A stretch of 64,000 bases of DNA from Myxococcota bacterium. GTDB taxonomy: Bacteria; Myxococcota_A; UBA9160; UBA6930. The notes under the pieces were generated by a model. That model was not told the origin of the DNA. It did not search any database and saw nothing but the letters and a program-made list of their open reading frames with translations. Numbering within the stretch: position 1 is the first letter of the stretch; each line of letters begins with the position of its first letter. The stretch covers positions 789,773 through 853,772 of the forward strand of contig JANQOX010000005.1 of NCBI GenBank assembly GCA_028285625.1, in the 5' to 3' direction. The position numbers and the translations under genes were made by a program. Positions 25,916 to 35,224 of this stretch are shown in pieces.

Positions 25916-27163
25916 ATGTCCGCCGTCGCCATTCAGCCCTCATTCGACGCGAGCAAGCCCATCCATCTGAGCAGCCCGGGGTTCTCCGAGCACAAGTACG
26001 CGTGGTACCGCTGGATGCTCGAAGAGGCGCCGGTGGCGGTAGGCAAGATCACCGTGTTCAAGCTCTACCTGGTGGCGCGCTACGACGATTGCCGGATGGT
26101 GCTCACCGACGAGCGCTTCTGCCGCAACCGCAGCCGAGCGACCGGCCGAGGCAAGCAGACGAGCCCGCTTCCGTTCCCGCTTCCGAAGAGCATCGCCCTG
26201 CTCGCGGGCAGCATGATCCAGCAGGACGACCCGGAGCATCGAAGGCTGCGAAATCTCGTGAACAAGGCCTTCACGAGGCGTGCGGTGGGGCTGCTCGAGG
26301 CGCGCGTCGAATCGCTTTCCCACGACCTGCTCGACCAACTCGAGCCCCAGCGCGAAGTCGACCTGCTGGAGGCCTACGGCCGCCAGATCCCGACGCGGGT
26401 GATCGCCGAGATGCTCGGCATGACGAAGGCCGACATGCAGCCGTTCACGCACTGCCTGCGCGTGCTCACCGAGGGTTTCACGGGCCTGGGCGTCGTACGG
26501 ACGCTGCTCTGGGACCTACGGCGCGCCACCCGGCTGGTGCGCGAGATGGTCGACCGCAAGCGCAAGACGCCGGGCGACGACATCCTGACCGCGCTCATCG
26601 AGGCCGAGCACGAGGGCGATCGACTCAGCGAAGACGAACTCGTGGGCATGGTCTTCCTGCTCGTGGTCGCCGGCTACGAGACGACGATGCACCTGATCGG
26701 AAACTCGGTGCGCGCGCTCGTCGAACATCCGGAGGTGCTCGAGCAGCTCCGCAAGGAGCCCGCGCTCTGGGACGGGGCAGTCGAGGAGCTGTTGCGCCAT
26801 CGCGGACCCGTACATGGCACCAAGATGCAGTGGGCCAAGGAGGACGTGACGCTCCATGGCGTGACGATCCCGAAGGGGTCGGGCGTGATGCCGCTGCTCG
26901 GCGCCGCGAACCAAGACCCGCGGGTCTTCGAGAACCCGGACGAGATCGACATCACGCGTTCGCCCAACCCGCACCTGGGCTTCGGATTCGGCGAGCACTT
27001 CTGCCTGGGCGCACAGCTCGCCCGCATGGAGACGCGCGTGGCGCTGCGCAACCTCTTCGAGCGAAACCCGGAGCTGCGGCTCGCGGTGTCGCCGGATGCG
27101 CTCGAGATCGTGCCCGTGCCGGGCTGGCATCGGCACGCGGCGCTCCCCGTGGTGCTCCGCTAG
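25916..27163 (+). CDS. Cytochrome P450
   Basis: 415 residues from the ATG at 25916, chosen because AAGGAG lies eight bases upstream. P450 motifs in order: I-helix VVAGYETTMHLIGN (AG-x-E-T, residues about 246-251) with the acid-alcohol pair intact, K-helix EELLRHRGP (E-x-x-R) near 285, and the haem loop FGFGEHFCLGAQLARME with the thiolate Cys near residue 364. Soluble bacterial class, needs ferredoxin and reductase supplied elsewhere. Translationally coupled to a TetR gene, whose GTG shares one base with its TAG stop. Substrate unknown. Confidence 0.95.
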   Translation: MSAVAIQPSFDASKPIHLSSPGFSEHKYAWYRWMLEEAPVAVGKITVFKLYLVARYDDCRMVLTDERFCRNRSRATGRGKQTSPLPFPLPKSIALLAGSMIQQDDPEHRRLRNLVNKAFTRRAVGLLEARVESLSHDLLDQLEPQREVDLLEAYGRQIPTRVIAEMLGMTKADMQPFTHCLRVLTEGFTGLGVVRTLLWDLRRATRLVREMVDRKRKTPGDDILTALIEAEHEGDRLSEDELVGMVFLLVVAGYETTMHLIGNSVRALVEHPEVLEQLRKEPALWDGAVEELLRHRGPVHGTKMQWAKEDVTLHGVTIPKGSGVMPLLGAANQDPRVFENPDEIDITRSPNPHLGFGFGEHFCLGAQLARMETRVALRNLFERNPELRLAVSPDALEIVPVPGWHRHAALPVVLR

Positions 27164-27843
27164 TGCCCGCTCCGACCGACCGGAACGCGGGGCTCGAAGC
27201 GGTGGGCCCCCAGCTCGAGGCCTTCCTCTACCCCGACACGGACCCCCGCCAGGCACGCAGGCGCGAGGCGATCCTACGCGCGGCGACCGAGCTGTTCATC
27301 GCCTACGGCTACAAGAAGACGACGGTCGACGACGTGGCGGCTGCGGCCGGTGTGGCCAAGGGCACGGTCTACCTCTACTACCAGAACAAGGCCGAGCTCT
27401 TCGTGCACGCGATCGCCCTTCAGAAGCAGCAGTACCTCGAGGAGATGGCGCCGGTATTCGACCCCGCACGTCCGCCCAAGGAGCGGTTGTACGACCTGAT
27501 CGTGCTCAGCGTCGAACTCAGTCAGCGCATGCCGCTGCTCGCCGCGTTCGTGAACGGGGACGAGCAGATCGCGCAGGTGCTCGACGAGGTCGACGACGAA
27601 ACGCTCGATGCCACCACGACCGCCCGCCTCGAGTTCGCAGCGGGGCTCATCGACGAGGCCACGGGCGGCGGCTGGCCGCGCGAGGCGCTCATGCGCCGTG
27701 CCGAGCTGCTCATGGATCTCGTCTTCGCGGCCGTGCATGGCGGACGCCTGCTCCGCGGCGGGGTCCCCCCCGCCGAGTACGCACGAGAGCTCGCCCTCGT
27801 CATCACCGGCGGCATCACGAGCGAGCCGGGCTCGGACGGCTGA
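27163..27843 (+). CDS. TetR-family regulator, coupled to P450
   Basis: 226 residues from a GTG at 27163 that overlaps the P450 stop codon (TAGTG). The TetR N-domain is clear: RREAILRAATELFIAYGYKK and the helix-turn-helix VDDVAAAAGVAKGTVYLYYQ (about residues 53-72). The C-terminal ligand domain is diverged. Translational coupling and a palindrome upstream of the operon argue for autoregulation together with the P450. Confidence 0.93.
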   Translation: MPAPTDRNAGLEAVGPQLEAFLYPDTDPRQARRREAILRAATELFIAYGYKKTTVDDVAAAAGVAKGTVYLYYQNKAELFVHAIALQKQQYLEEMAPVFDPARPPKERLYDLIVLSVELSQRMPLLAAFVNGDEQIAQVLDEVDDETLDATTTARLEFAAGLIDEATGGGWPREALMRRAELLMDLVFAAVHGGRLLRGGVPPAEYARELALVITGGITSEPGSDG

Positions 27844-27852
27844 ATCGGCCTG

Positions 27853-27878
27853 GCGCCCGCGGACGCACGCGAGGGCGC
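27853..27878. terminator. Hairpin between convergent TetR and PPK2 genes
   Basis: GCGCCC (27853-27858) can pair with GGGCGC (27873-27878) across a 14-base loop that itself can form a small GCG/CGC helix. It sits exactly in the 43-bp gap between two converging genes. There is no T-run, so intrinsic termination is uncertain. Confidence 0.3.
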
Positions 27879-27886
27879 GATCGGAG

Positions 27887-28864
27887 CTAGTCGATCTGCT
27901 TCGACGAGCGGTGGAAGCGCCGCACGATGTCGGGATCGGGATGGAGCGATGTGGCCGCCTCGCCCTTCGACTCGTAGGGAAGAAGGCTGAGCACGTAGCG
28001 CATGCTCTCGAGGCGGGCCTTCTTCTTGCTGTTCGCGCGCACCATGATCCACGGGCTGAAGGTGGTATGCGTGCGGCTGAACATCTCCTGCTTGTAGTGC
28101 GTGTAGAGGTCCCAGTGCTCCTGGGCCTTCTCGTCCACGGGGCTGATCTTCCACTGCTTGAGCGGGTTGTGCCGCCGCGACTCGAAGCGTTTGGCCTGCT
28201 CCTCCTTGGAGATCGAGAACCAGAACTTGATCAGCTCGACCCCGTCCTCGTAGAGCATGTGCTCGAACTCGGGAACCTGCTGCAGGAACTGGCTGTACTG
28301 CGAGTCGTTGCAGAATCCCATCACGGGCTCCACCACGGCGCGGTTGTACCAGGATCGGTCGAAGAAGCAGATCTCGCCGGGATTCGGCAGGGCCGAGATG
28401 TAGCGCTGGAAGTACCACTGCCCCTGCTGCACCTCGGTGGGTTTCGGCAAGGCGATGACGCGCGCGGTGCGAGGGTTCAGGTGTTCGATGAAGCGGCGGA
28501 TCGTCCCACCTTTGCCAGCGGCGTCTCGCCCCTCGAAGATGATCGCCACGCGGCGCCCCTCGAGCTGGATGGTCCGCTGGAGCCTCACCAGTTCGACCTG
28601 GAGCCTCTCGAGTTCCGCCTCGTACCGGAGCGTGTACAGCGCCTTCTTGGTACCGAAGCCCTTCTGGCGGAGAAGCTGAACCAGCCCGCGGTTGCTGTTG
28701 ATCTGCGCGAGGTCGTGCTCGGTCAACCGGGAGGGCAGCTCGGGCGGCTCCTCGGCGTCTGCGATGGGCGGCCGCTGCTCGACCTCCGCGAGCGCGGCCT
28801 CCTCTGCCGCTTCGGCGTCCCTCTCGTCTTCCCCGGCGTGGGGAACCTGCTGTGCTTCGGCCAA
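27887..28864 (-). CDS. ppk2: Polyphosphate kinase 2 (PPK2)
   Basis: 325 residues from a TTG at 28864 with GGGAGG nine bases upstream. The P-loop is FEGRDAAGKGGTIRRF (Walker A near residue 110) and Walker B-like FFDRSWYNRAVVEPVMGF near 172. KPTEVQQGQWYFQRY, HTTFSPWIMVRANSKKKARL and the C-terminal basic lid complete the PPK2 single-domain signature. It transfers phosphate between polyphosphate and nucleotides (class I members favour ADP or GDP). The acidic, Ala/Glu-rich N-terminal 45 residues are likely disordered. Convergent with the TetR gene; no operon partners. Confidence 0.93.
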   Translation of the reverse strand: MAEAQQVPHAGEDERDAEAAEEAALAEVEQRPPIADAEEPPELPSRLTEHDLAQINSNRGLVQLLRQKGFGTKKALYTLRYEAELERLQVELVRLQRTIQLEGRRVAIIFEGRDAAGKGGTIRRFIEHLNPRTARVIALPKPTEVQQGQWYFQRYISALPNPGEICFFDRSWYNRAVVEPVMGFCNDSQYSQFLQQVPEFEHMLYEDGVELIKFWFSISKEEQAKRFESRRHNPLKQWKISPVDEKAQEHWDLYTHYKQEMFSRTHTTFSPWIMVRANSKKKARLESMRYVLSLLPYESKGEAATSLHPDPDIVRRFHRSSKQID

Positions 28865-29031
28865 GGCGATGATCCTCCCGCCACCCGTCTATCGGCAATC
28901 GTTCCGGCCTACGCAAGTATGAGGCGCAACGCCCCATTCGGAGTCGCCGATCGTCACGAACCGGATGCTAGGCCTGGCGAACTCGCGCAGGCGCAGAGCG
29001 CAACGCGGACTCGCCGGGAGTGGCGCGCCGC

Positions 29032-29739
29032 TCAGCCGCGGGCGAGGAAGACCCAGTTGGTCTCCTGGGATTCGCTCACCGGGTTGAAGAACGCGAGAGG
29101 GCGGGCCTCGACCTCTGCAAAGACCGAGCGCAGCGCCGCGACGAACGGCTCGCACGCGTGGTAGGACCAGACTCCGAGCACGCCGCCCTCGGCGAGTTGC
29201 TCGCGCGCCTGCGCCACCCCCGCTTCGCTGTGAAAGGCGTCGTTCGGTGCTCCGAGGGCCTCGTCCGGGGCGTGGTCGACGTCGATCAGGATCAGGTCGT
29301 GCCTGGCCTGTGGCGCGTTCCGAAGCTCTGCGTAGACGTCGCCCTGGCGGATGCGAAGCCGTCCGCCGGGGGTGGACGCCCGGCAGATCTCCGGCGACAG
29401 CGGCATCAGACCGTCGCGCATCCAGGCGATCACCGGCTCTGCCAGTTCGACCACCTCGACGCGACCGACCCGGTCCGAGGCCAGCGCCTCGTGGGCCGTA
29501 TAGCCGAGGCCGAGCCCGCCGACGAGCACGCGGAGGTCTTGCCCTCCGTGCCAGTCGATCGCCAGGCTCGAGAGCGCTCGCTCGGAGAAGGTGTTGCGGC
29601 TGCTCATCAAGAACTGATGATCGAGCGCGATCTCCACGATCGCTTCCTCGGGCTCGGTCGCGATCTCGCGCTGGCGCAGCATGATCATGCCGAGCGGACA
29701 GGGCTCTGCCGCGATGATCTCAAAGTCGAGCGGGCTCAC
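29032..29739 (-). CDS. Spermidine-synthase-like methyltransferase-fold protein
   Basis: 235 residues from a GTG at 29739 with GGAGG seven bases upstream. The Rossmann SAM-type motif is VLVGGLGLGYTAHEAL (G-G-L-G-L-G, near residue 72), followed by VEVVELAEPVIAWM with the acidic hinge and a later DLILIDVDHAP. This is the polyamine aminopropyltransferase-like subfamily seen in many bacteria; whether it transfers aminopropyl or methyl groups is not clear. Cytoplasmic. Confidence 0.85.
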   Translation of the reverse strand: MSPLDFEIIAAEPCPLGMIMLRQREIATEPEEAIVEIALDHQFLMSSRNTFSERALSSLAIDWHGGQDLRVLVGGLGLGYTAHEALASDRVGRVEVVELAEPVIAWMRDGLMPLSPEICRASTPGGRLRIRQGDVYAELRNAPQARHDLILIDVDHAPDEALGAPNDAFHSEAGVAQAREQLAEGGVLGVWSYHACEPFVAALRSVFAEVEARPLAFFNPVSESQETNWVFLARG

Positions 29740-29928
29740 GGGGATCCTCCGGGTGGCGGTCAGCAGTTGAGGAAGCGCTGCCGGAACGGATTCTGACGTC
29801 TCGCGTCGGGTGCGCCAGGGTCGAGGGCGCAGACCATGGGCGTGCTACGTCTACTGGCCGAACCAGGGACACGACATGAGTCCCGGAGTGCCGCAGGGCG
29901 CGCCTGGAGCCCGAACAGGAGAAACGCG

Positions 29929-31311
29929 TTGACGACCGTCTTGGAGACCGACTACCTCGTCGTCGGAGCGGGCGCCATGGGGATGGCGTTCACCGACGTG
30001 CTGATGACCGAGAGCGATGCGACCGCCGTGCTCGTCGACCGCCACCATCAGCCCGGCGGGCACTGGAACGACGCGTACCCCTTCGTCCGCCTGCACCAGC
30101 CGTCCGCGTTCTACGGCGTGAACTCGCGCAAGCTCGGTAGTGACGCGATCGACGCGACCGGCTGGAACCAGGGGCTCCACGAACTCGCGACGAGTGGCGA
30201 GGTCTGCGCGTACTTCGACCAGGTCATGCAGCAGCAGTTCCTGGCGTCGGGACGCGTGCAGTACTTTCCGATGTGCGAGTACACCGGCGACCGCCGCTTC
30301 CGCTCGCGGATCGGCGACGAGGAGTACGAAGTCCGGTGCCGGAAGGTCGTGGATGCGACCTACATGAACGTGCGCGTGCCTCAGGTGACGCCGCCCGCGT
30401 ACCAGGTCGCGGAGGGCGAGACCTGCGTGCCGCTCAACGCGCTCCCGCAGGTAGGAGCCGATTTCGAGCGCTACGCCGTCATCGGCGCGGGCAAGACGGG
30501 GATGGATGCCTGCTTGTTCCTGCTGCGCAACGGTGTCGATCCGGACGCGGTCACCTGGGTGATGCCGCGCGACTCGTGGATCCTGGATCGCGCCCAGATC
30601 CAGCCGGGCAAGGGGGCCGACGACGTGCTCGCGCGCTCGTTCGGTCGCCAGCTCCAGGTGATCGCCGCGGCGGAGTCGATGGACGACATGTTCGAGCGGC
30701 TCGACGAGGAGGGGCTGCTGCTCCGCATCGACCGCTCGGTGAGGCCTCTGATGTACCGCTGCGCGACGGTGACCGGGCTCGAACTCGAACAGTTGCGCCG
30801 GATCCGCGACGTCGTTCGCATGGGCCGCGTGAAGCGCATCGAGGAGGGGCGCCTGGAACTGGAGCAGGGCTCGCGCGAAGTGCCGCCGGGTACGCTCTTC
30901 GTCGACTGTACGGCCGACGGCCTCGCCGAGCGGCCGGCGAAGCCGGTCTTCGACGGCGACCACCTCACGCTGCAGGCCGTGCGCGTCTGCCAGCAGGTCT
31001 TCAGTGCGGCCTTCATCTCGCACGTCGAGTTCTCCTACGACGACGAGGCGCACAAGAACGACCTGTGCACGCCGGTTCCGCACCCGAACACCCACCTCGA
31101 CTTCTTGCGGACGACGCTCCAGAACGGCGCGAACCAGGCGAAGTGGGCAGCGGATCCCGAACTGATGGACTGGCTGCACGCGTCTCGTCTCGACGGCTTC
31201 ACGCCGGCGCGCGCCGCCGACCCGACCGGCCCGGAGGCGGAGGCGATCCGCCAGGCCTCGGAGGCCGCGGCCGGCAAGGTGATGGCCTGGCTCGCGCAGG
31301 AGCAGGGCTGA
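29929..31311 (+). CDS. FAD/NAD(P)-dependent oxidoreductase, monooxygenase-like
   Basis: 460 residues. The start is a TTG at 29929, eight bases after AGGAG (29917-29921). Two dinucleotide folds are seen: DYLVVGAGAMGMAFTDVL at residues 7-24 for FAD and YAVIGAGKTGMDACLFL near 181 for NAD(P). HHQPGGHWNDAYPFVRLHQP near residue 40 resembles flavin-monooxygenase N-termini. The layout fits a class B flavoprotein monooxygenase relative; a single-component NADPH-dependent oxygenation is the likely chemistry. Confidence 0.85.
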   Translation: MTTVLETDYLVVGAGAMGMAFTDVLMTESDATAVLVDRHHQPGGHWNDAYPFVRLHQPSAFYGVNSRKLGSDAIDATGWNQGLHELATSGEVCAYFDQVMQQQFLASGRVQYFPMCEYTGDRRFRSRIGDEEYEVRCRKVVDATYMNVRVPQVTPPAYQVAEGETCVPLNALPQVGADFERYAVIGAGKTGMDACLFLLRNGVDPDAVTWVMPRDSWILDRAQIQPGKGADDVLARSFGRQLQVIAAAESMDDMFERLDEEGLLLRIDRSVRPLMYRCATVTGLELEQLRRIRDVVRMGRVKRIEEGRLELEQGSREVPPGTLFVDCTADGLAERPAKPVFDGDHLTLQAVRVCQQVFSAAFISHVEFSYDDEAHKNDLCTPVPHPNTHLDFLRTTLQNGANQAKWAADPELMDWLHASRLDGFTPARAADPTGPEAEAIRQASEAAAGKVMAWLAQEQG

Positions 31312-31316
31312 GCGGA

Positions 31317-31332
31317 CGGGCCTCGGGGCCCG
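31317..31332. terminator. Hairpin between convergent FAD oxidoreductase and glycosyltransferase
   Basis: CGGGCC (31317-31322), loop TCGG, GGCCCG (31327-31332) form a perfect six-pair GC stem five bases after the stop of the plus-strand gene, in the 60-bp gap before the convergent minus-strand gene. No T-run follows. Confidence 0.4.
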
Positions 31333-31371
31333 CAGGGATCGATCCGACCCTACGGGTGCCGCCACCGGTTG

Positions 31372-33243
31372 CTACTGCGGCGAGCAGGCGACCTTGCGGA
31401 ACACGCGGAACTGGAACTGCGGCTCGATGCCGCGGTGGTCGGCGACCGGTTCGAAGCGGGTCTCGTCTTCCAGCAACGCGATGGCATCCGCGCGTTCGCT
31501 GTTGTGGACGCGGTAGCCCGAGAAGACCAGCAGCGGGCGCCCCTGGGACACGGCGTCCTGGCAGAGGCGCTCGATGTCCTCGGTCGAGTCCGCGTAGTAG
31601 AGGGTAGGGTGATAGACGCGCATGACGCCTGCGCCGAAGCCGAGTCCGGCGACCAGGGCGTCTGGCTCGCGCCGAAGCGTCTGATCCACGTCGCGCAGCG
31701 GTGCGTAGGGCCGCGTCAGAAGCATGGCGAGTTGGGGTTCTGTGATCCCTAGCCAGGCGACCAGCGTCGCGGCCAAGGCGGCGCCTGCGGCCGTTCGTCC
31801 GCGCGCGCCCGGCCAGCGGCGCGCGAGAGCGCTCATCAGCCGCTCGAGGGCGACGGCCGCCAGGATCACCACCAGGGGCAGCATGAAGATCAGGAATCGC
31901 GGGTAGAAGTGGCGGCCGGTCAGGTGCGTGACCAGCAATGCGAGGACGGCGGCCGCGAGCCATCCGGACACGATGGCCCGCGACGTGGCGCCGTGCCGCG
32001 CGATGGCACGCAACCCGAAGAACAGCGCGAGGGGAATGGCCCCAAGCGTGAACGCCGCCACCCAGGTCGAGGTCGTGAGGCGCTGCGCGAGGTCTGGCAG
32101 GTCCGGCGCCTCGGCCGCGCTGCCGAAGAGCATGCCCGTGGTGAGGCCGGAGCCCAGGCGCGCCAGCTGTGGGAACACCTCTCCCGTGTACACCCCCCAC
32201 GTGCCGATCATGGTCAGGTTGGGGGCGAACACCAGGACGAAGCCCATGCCTGCGAGCACGTGGGCGACGACCAGTCGCGCCAGCAGCCGCGTGCGTTCGG
32301 CGCGGTCTCGCGACGATCGCAGCGCGAAGAGCGCTGCGCTCGCGCCCAGCCCCGCCGTCACGAAGGCCGCGTACGACCACGTCCAGAGCAGGAAGACCTG
32401 GCTCGCCGCGTAGAGCAGCAGGTCGCGCCAGCGCTCCCCGCGCAGGAATCGTGCGAGGGCCCAGACGCCGACTACGGTGAAGAGCATCACGAACCCGTAG
32501 CCGCGGCCCTCGGCGCCGTAGCGGATCGCCCATGGGTGGAGCGCGAATAGCCACGCGGCCAGCGGGCCAGCATGCGGGAATCCGAGTTCGGCGCACAGGA
32601 GGGCGATGCCGATGATCGAGAGCATCGCGGCAAGCAGGGCGGGGGTGCGAAACGCGACCTCGGAGAACCGGTGCGGTGGGCCGGGATTCAGCGCGCGCCA
32701 GGCCTCGGTCGTGGTCCAGGCCGCCACGCTGTAGAGCGCGTGATTGGTGGGCTTGCGGGCGTACCAGAGCGCGCGCACGAGGCTGCCTTCGTGGAAGTCC
32801 TCGGCATTCGCGGTCCCCTCGGCGCCGCGGTACCGGCCCACCACCACCTGGCGGATCGTCCAGGCCTCGTCCCACCACAGGCTCTTGGTCGCGAGCGGCA
32901 GGCGCATTCCGACGCCGGCGATGCCTGCAGACAACGTCGCGGCCACCAGCAGAGGCGAAAGGCCTCTCTTCACCAGGACACCGGCTGGTGCGGGGGTCGC
33001 CCACCAGCGCGCGCTCGCCGCCAGCAAGACGCAGAGCAGCAGGTTCGCGGCAGCAGCCCACCAGAGACCGATCCAGACGTTGGCGTGGAGCAGACGGCTG
33101 CCATCCGCGTCGAAGAAGCCCGGGCCTCCCTCGACCTCGGTGGGTGACGGCGCGATCAGCAGGAACGCCGCAAGCGCGAGCGCGGCGAACCCGAGTGCGG
33201 CGAGCGCGATCCGTCGCGGGTTCGTATGGCCCTCAGCGCTCAC
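31372..33243 (-). CDS. GT-C type membrane glycosyltransferase (ArnT/PMT-like)
   Basis: 623 residues from a GTG at 33243; an open frame continues upstream but would overlap the divergent lipoprotein gene. About eleven hydrophobic helices fill residues 8-500. The first periplasmic loop has SLWWDEAWTIRQV with the acidic D-E pair that GT-C lipid-linked sugar transferases use to bind metal and polyprenyl-phosphate sugar. The C-terminal soluble part (residues about 510-620) includes LLVFSGYRVHNSERADA. Likely transfers a sugar from an undecaprenyl-phosphate donor onto an envelope acceptor. Confidence 0.83.
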   Translation of the reverse strand: MSAEGHTNPRRIALAALGFAALALAAFLLIAPSPTEVEGGPGFFDADGSRLLHANVWIGLWWAAAANLLLCVLLAASARWWATPAPAGVLVKRGLSPLLVAATLSAGIAGVGMRLPLATKSLWWDEAWTIRQVVVGRYRGAEGTANAEDFHEGSLVRALWYARKPTNHALYSVAAWTTTEAWRALNPGPPHRFSEVAFRTPALLAAMLSIIGIALLCAELGFPHAGPLAAWLFALHPWAIRYGAEGRGYGFVMLFTVVGVWALARFLRGERWRDLLLYAASQVFLLWTWSYAAFVTAGLGASAALFALRSSRDRAERTRLLARLVVAHVLAGMGFVLVFAPNLTMIGTWGVYTGEVFPQLARLGSGLTTGMLFGSAAEAPDLPDLAQRLTTSTWVAAFTLGAIPLALFFGLRAIARHGATSRAIVSGWLAAAVLALLVTHLTGRHFYPRFLIFMLPLVVILAAVALERLMSALARRWPGARGRTAAGAALAATLVAWLGITEPQLAMLLTRPYAPLRDVDQTLRREPDALVAGLGFGAGVMRVYHPTLYYADSTEDIERLCQDAVSQGRPLLVFSGYRVHNSERADAIALLEDETRFEPVADHRGIEPQFQFRVFRKVACSPQ

Positions 33244-33385
33244 GCGGCGACGATATCGGAAGCCATGCTGGGAGGCCGGCCGGTCCCCGGGCCCATGCAG
33301 CTGCCGGCATCGACCCGGGCCGTCGCTTCGGCTAACCCCTCGCCATCCGTTGCGAGGCTTCGAACGGCCGCCAAGAGGAGTTGGG

Positions 33386-33955
33386 ATGCTCAGATCGACC
33401 TTCGTCTTCGCCCTGGCACTCGGGCTCGTCGCGTGCGCCACGACCCGATCGAGCTACGTCGCGAGTTCGACCCAACGCGGCGGCTTCATCGACGCGAGCT
33501 TCGTGGCGGCGTCGGGAGAGTGGCGCTTCCTGTTCCCGGCCACGCAGGAGTGCCGCTCCATTCTCGCGCCCGAGGCTCCGATCACCTACTCGCCCGGTGG
33601 CATGTGGGGTCGATTCCGCAGCCCCGGCGATGTCGTCTGCGATCCCGCGGGAGTCGGCAACCTCCATCGCTGGCGACGCTCCCGCGTCGAGGGAGAGATG
33701 GCACCGTCGAGCGCCGCCCGCTGGGAGATCGAGTACCAGGACGACGAGGTGTTCCTGCTTCGGGGTCGCTTCGCGGTTGCGACTCGCGTCGGCTTCGCGG
33801 GCACCCACGACATCGTGGCGATGGTGGCCAACGACGACGTGTGCCGACCCGTCGCGGAGTCCGGCAATGCAACGCTCGTCTTCCGCCCGTCGGGCTCGCG
33901 TGCGTTCACGCTCGGCCGCTGCGAGGTCCTCGCGTTCGCGCGACCCGTCTCCTGA
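33386..33955 (+). CDS. Lipoprotein, unknown function
   Basis: 189 residues from the ATG at 33386, with AAGAGGAG six bases upstream. The N-terminus MLRSTFVFALALGLVACATT has a hydrophobic core and the lipobox LVAC, so Cys17 is the lipid attachment site. The mature part has SILAPEAPITYSPGGMWGRF and two further cysteines (CDPAG, VCRPV) but no known domain. Divergent from the glycosyltransferase, 142 bp away. Confidence 0.75.
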   Translation: MLRSTFVFALALGLVACATTRSSYVASSTQRGGFIDASFVAASGEWRFLFPATQECRSILAPEAPITYSPGGMWGRFRSPGDVVCDPAGVGNLHRWRRSRVEGEMAPSSAARWEIEYQDDEVFLLRGRFAVATRVGFAGTHDIVAMVANDDVCRPVAESGNATLVFRPSGSRAFTLGRCEVLAFARPVS

Positions 33956-34007
33956 CGGTCCCCGAGCTCCGCGAACGCAGCCTGCGCGCGCTCTGGTCGC
34001 TGCCTCG

Positions 34008-34616
34008 TCACGCCGCGAACGCCTCGGCGCAGGCGGGTCGGGCAAGCAGCCTTTCGGTGTAGGCCTTCAGGTTCGGCATCTCGTCGGTCACCAGGCCGAG
34101 GCGGTTGGCCATGATGCAGGAGTGGCCGAGCATGCAGTCCGCGGCAGAGAACTCGCCGGCGAGGTACTCCTTGCCTTCGAGGGCCTCCTCCACGGGCCCC
34201 AGCGCCTTCGCGAGGAGCCGCTTGGCCTGCTCGAGGGCCGTCGGGTCGCGCCGGTCCGGCGGCAGCAGGATCGTATGGACGACGATCGTGTTGATCGGAG
34301 GCATCACCATGCCCTCGCAGTAGTGGAACCACTGCAGATAGGCCGGGAAGTCCGGGCTGTCGGTGGCGGGCTTGAGCCGGCCCGGGGCGTGTCGCGCGAG
34401 GATGTACTCGACGATGGCGCCGGACTCGAAGATCCGCACGTCGCCGTCGTCGAGCACCGGCACCCGGCCGAGCGGGTGGCGCGCGCGGTGTGCGTCGGAC
34501 TTCAGGTCCTTGGGGTGGAAGTCCATGCGGTTCAGCTCGAAGGGAAGGTCGAGCTCCTTGAGCAGCCAGTAGATGCGGCTGGCCCGCGAGTTGGGTGCGA
34601 AGTGAAGGGTCAGCAT
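34008..34616 (-). CDS. Glutathione S-transferase family protein
   Basis: 202 residues from the ATG at 34616, which has AGGAG eight or nine bases upstream; the open frame upstream of it is not coding. N-domain: HFAPNSRASRIYWLLKELDL with the Ser/Arg glutathione contact region, GRVPVLDDGDVRIFESGAIVEYILA with cis-Pro and the Glu-Ser pair; C-domain: LAGEFSAADCMLG. It is the fourth gene of the minus-strand thiol-redox operon (79 bp after the previous stop), which makes a glutathione or glutathione-like role plausible. Confidence 0.9.
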   Translation of the reverse strand: MLTLHFAPNSRASRIYWLLKELDLPFELNRMDFHPKDLKSDAHRARHPLGRVPVLDDGDVRIFESGAIVEYILARHAPGRLKPATDSPDFPAYLQWFHYCEGMVMPPINTIVVHTILLPPDRRDPTALEQAKRLLAKALGPVEEALEGKEYLAGEFSAADCMLGHSCIMANRLGLVTDEMPNLKAYTERLLARPACAEAFAA

Positions 34617-34695
34617 GGGTCGGACTCCTGTTGGGTGCTCTGGGCCCAGAACGGCCGGTCGATGGGAAGGTTCGCGTCCTCGCGGGGCGACGCGT

Positions 34696-35214
34696 TCAAC
34701 TGCGAGGGGCCAGCTCGTAGAGCCAGAGGTAGCCCGAGGACACCGCCTCCGGCGGAATCTCCGAGCCGCCCACATACTTGCGGCTGAGTTCCGCGAGGAG
34801 CGGTGCGACCACGGGTCCCCCTTCGACACGGACGAGCTCGCGTTCGTAGAGCGCGTCACCGATCCGGAGGAGGATGCGCGGGTCCTTCTCGGCCTCGTGG
34901 GGCCACTGCTTCCAGATCTTGCCCCACCAGGTCGTCATGTAGCCCGACGGGATGTAGGCCTTGCCCTCGTGTTCGAGGATCCATGTGGTCCGCGAGCGCG
35001 CCGGGTCGAGCAGCTGGAACTCGACCTCCTGCAGGTCGTGGACGAAGGACCAATCGGGCTCCGGTCCACTGACGAGTTCACCCGTCCGGAAGGGCCCACC
35101 CGCCACGATGGCCAGCGGCCCGTCCGCGAAACGTGCGCCCAGGAGCAGTCCTGCGATGAGCAGGACGAGCAGGGCGGCGAGGCCGCCGCCGACGCGCAGT
35201 GCCTTCTTCAACAT
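34696..35214 (-). CDS. Single-pass membrane protein in the selenoredoxin operon, unknown function
   Basis: 172 residues from the ATG at 35214, with GAGGAG about nine bases upstream, ten bases after the stop of the selenoprotein gene. One N-terminal helix (residues about 9-27) is followed by a soluble, probably periplasmic domain with TTWILEHEGKAYIPSGYMTT, GKIWKQWPHEAEKDPRILLR and GDALYERELVRVEGG. The pattern faintly recalls split-barrel (DUF385/nitroreductase-like) proteins, but I cannot assign it. Tight spacing suggests it works with the redoxin. Confidence 0.72.
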   Translation of the reverse strand: MLKKALRVGGGLAALLVLLIAGLLLGARFADGPLAIVAGGPFRTGELVSGPEPDWSFVHDLQEVEFQLLDPARSRTTWILEHEGKAYIPSGYMTTWWGKIWKQWPHEAEKDPRILLRIGDALYERELVRVEGGPVVAPLLAELSRKYVGGSEIPPEAVSSGYLWLYELAPRS

Positions 35215-35224
35215 CGACGACTCC

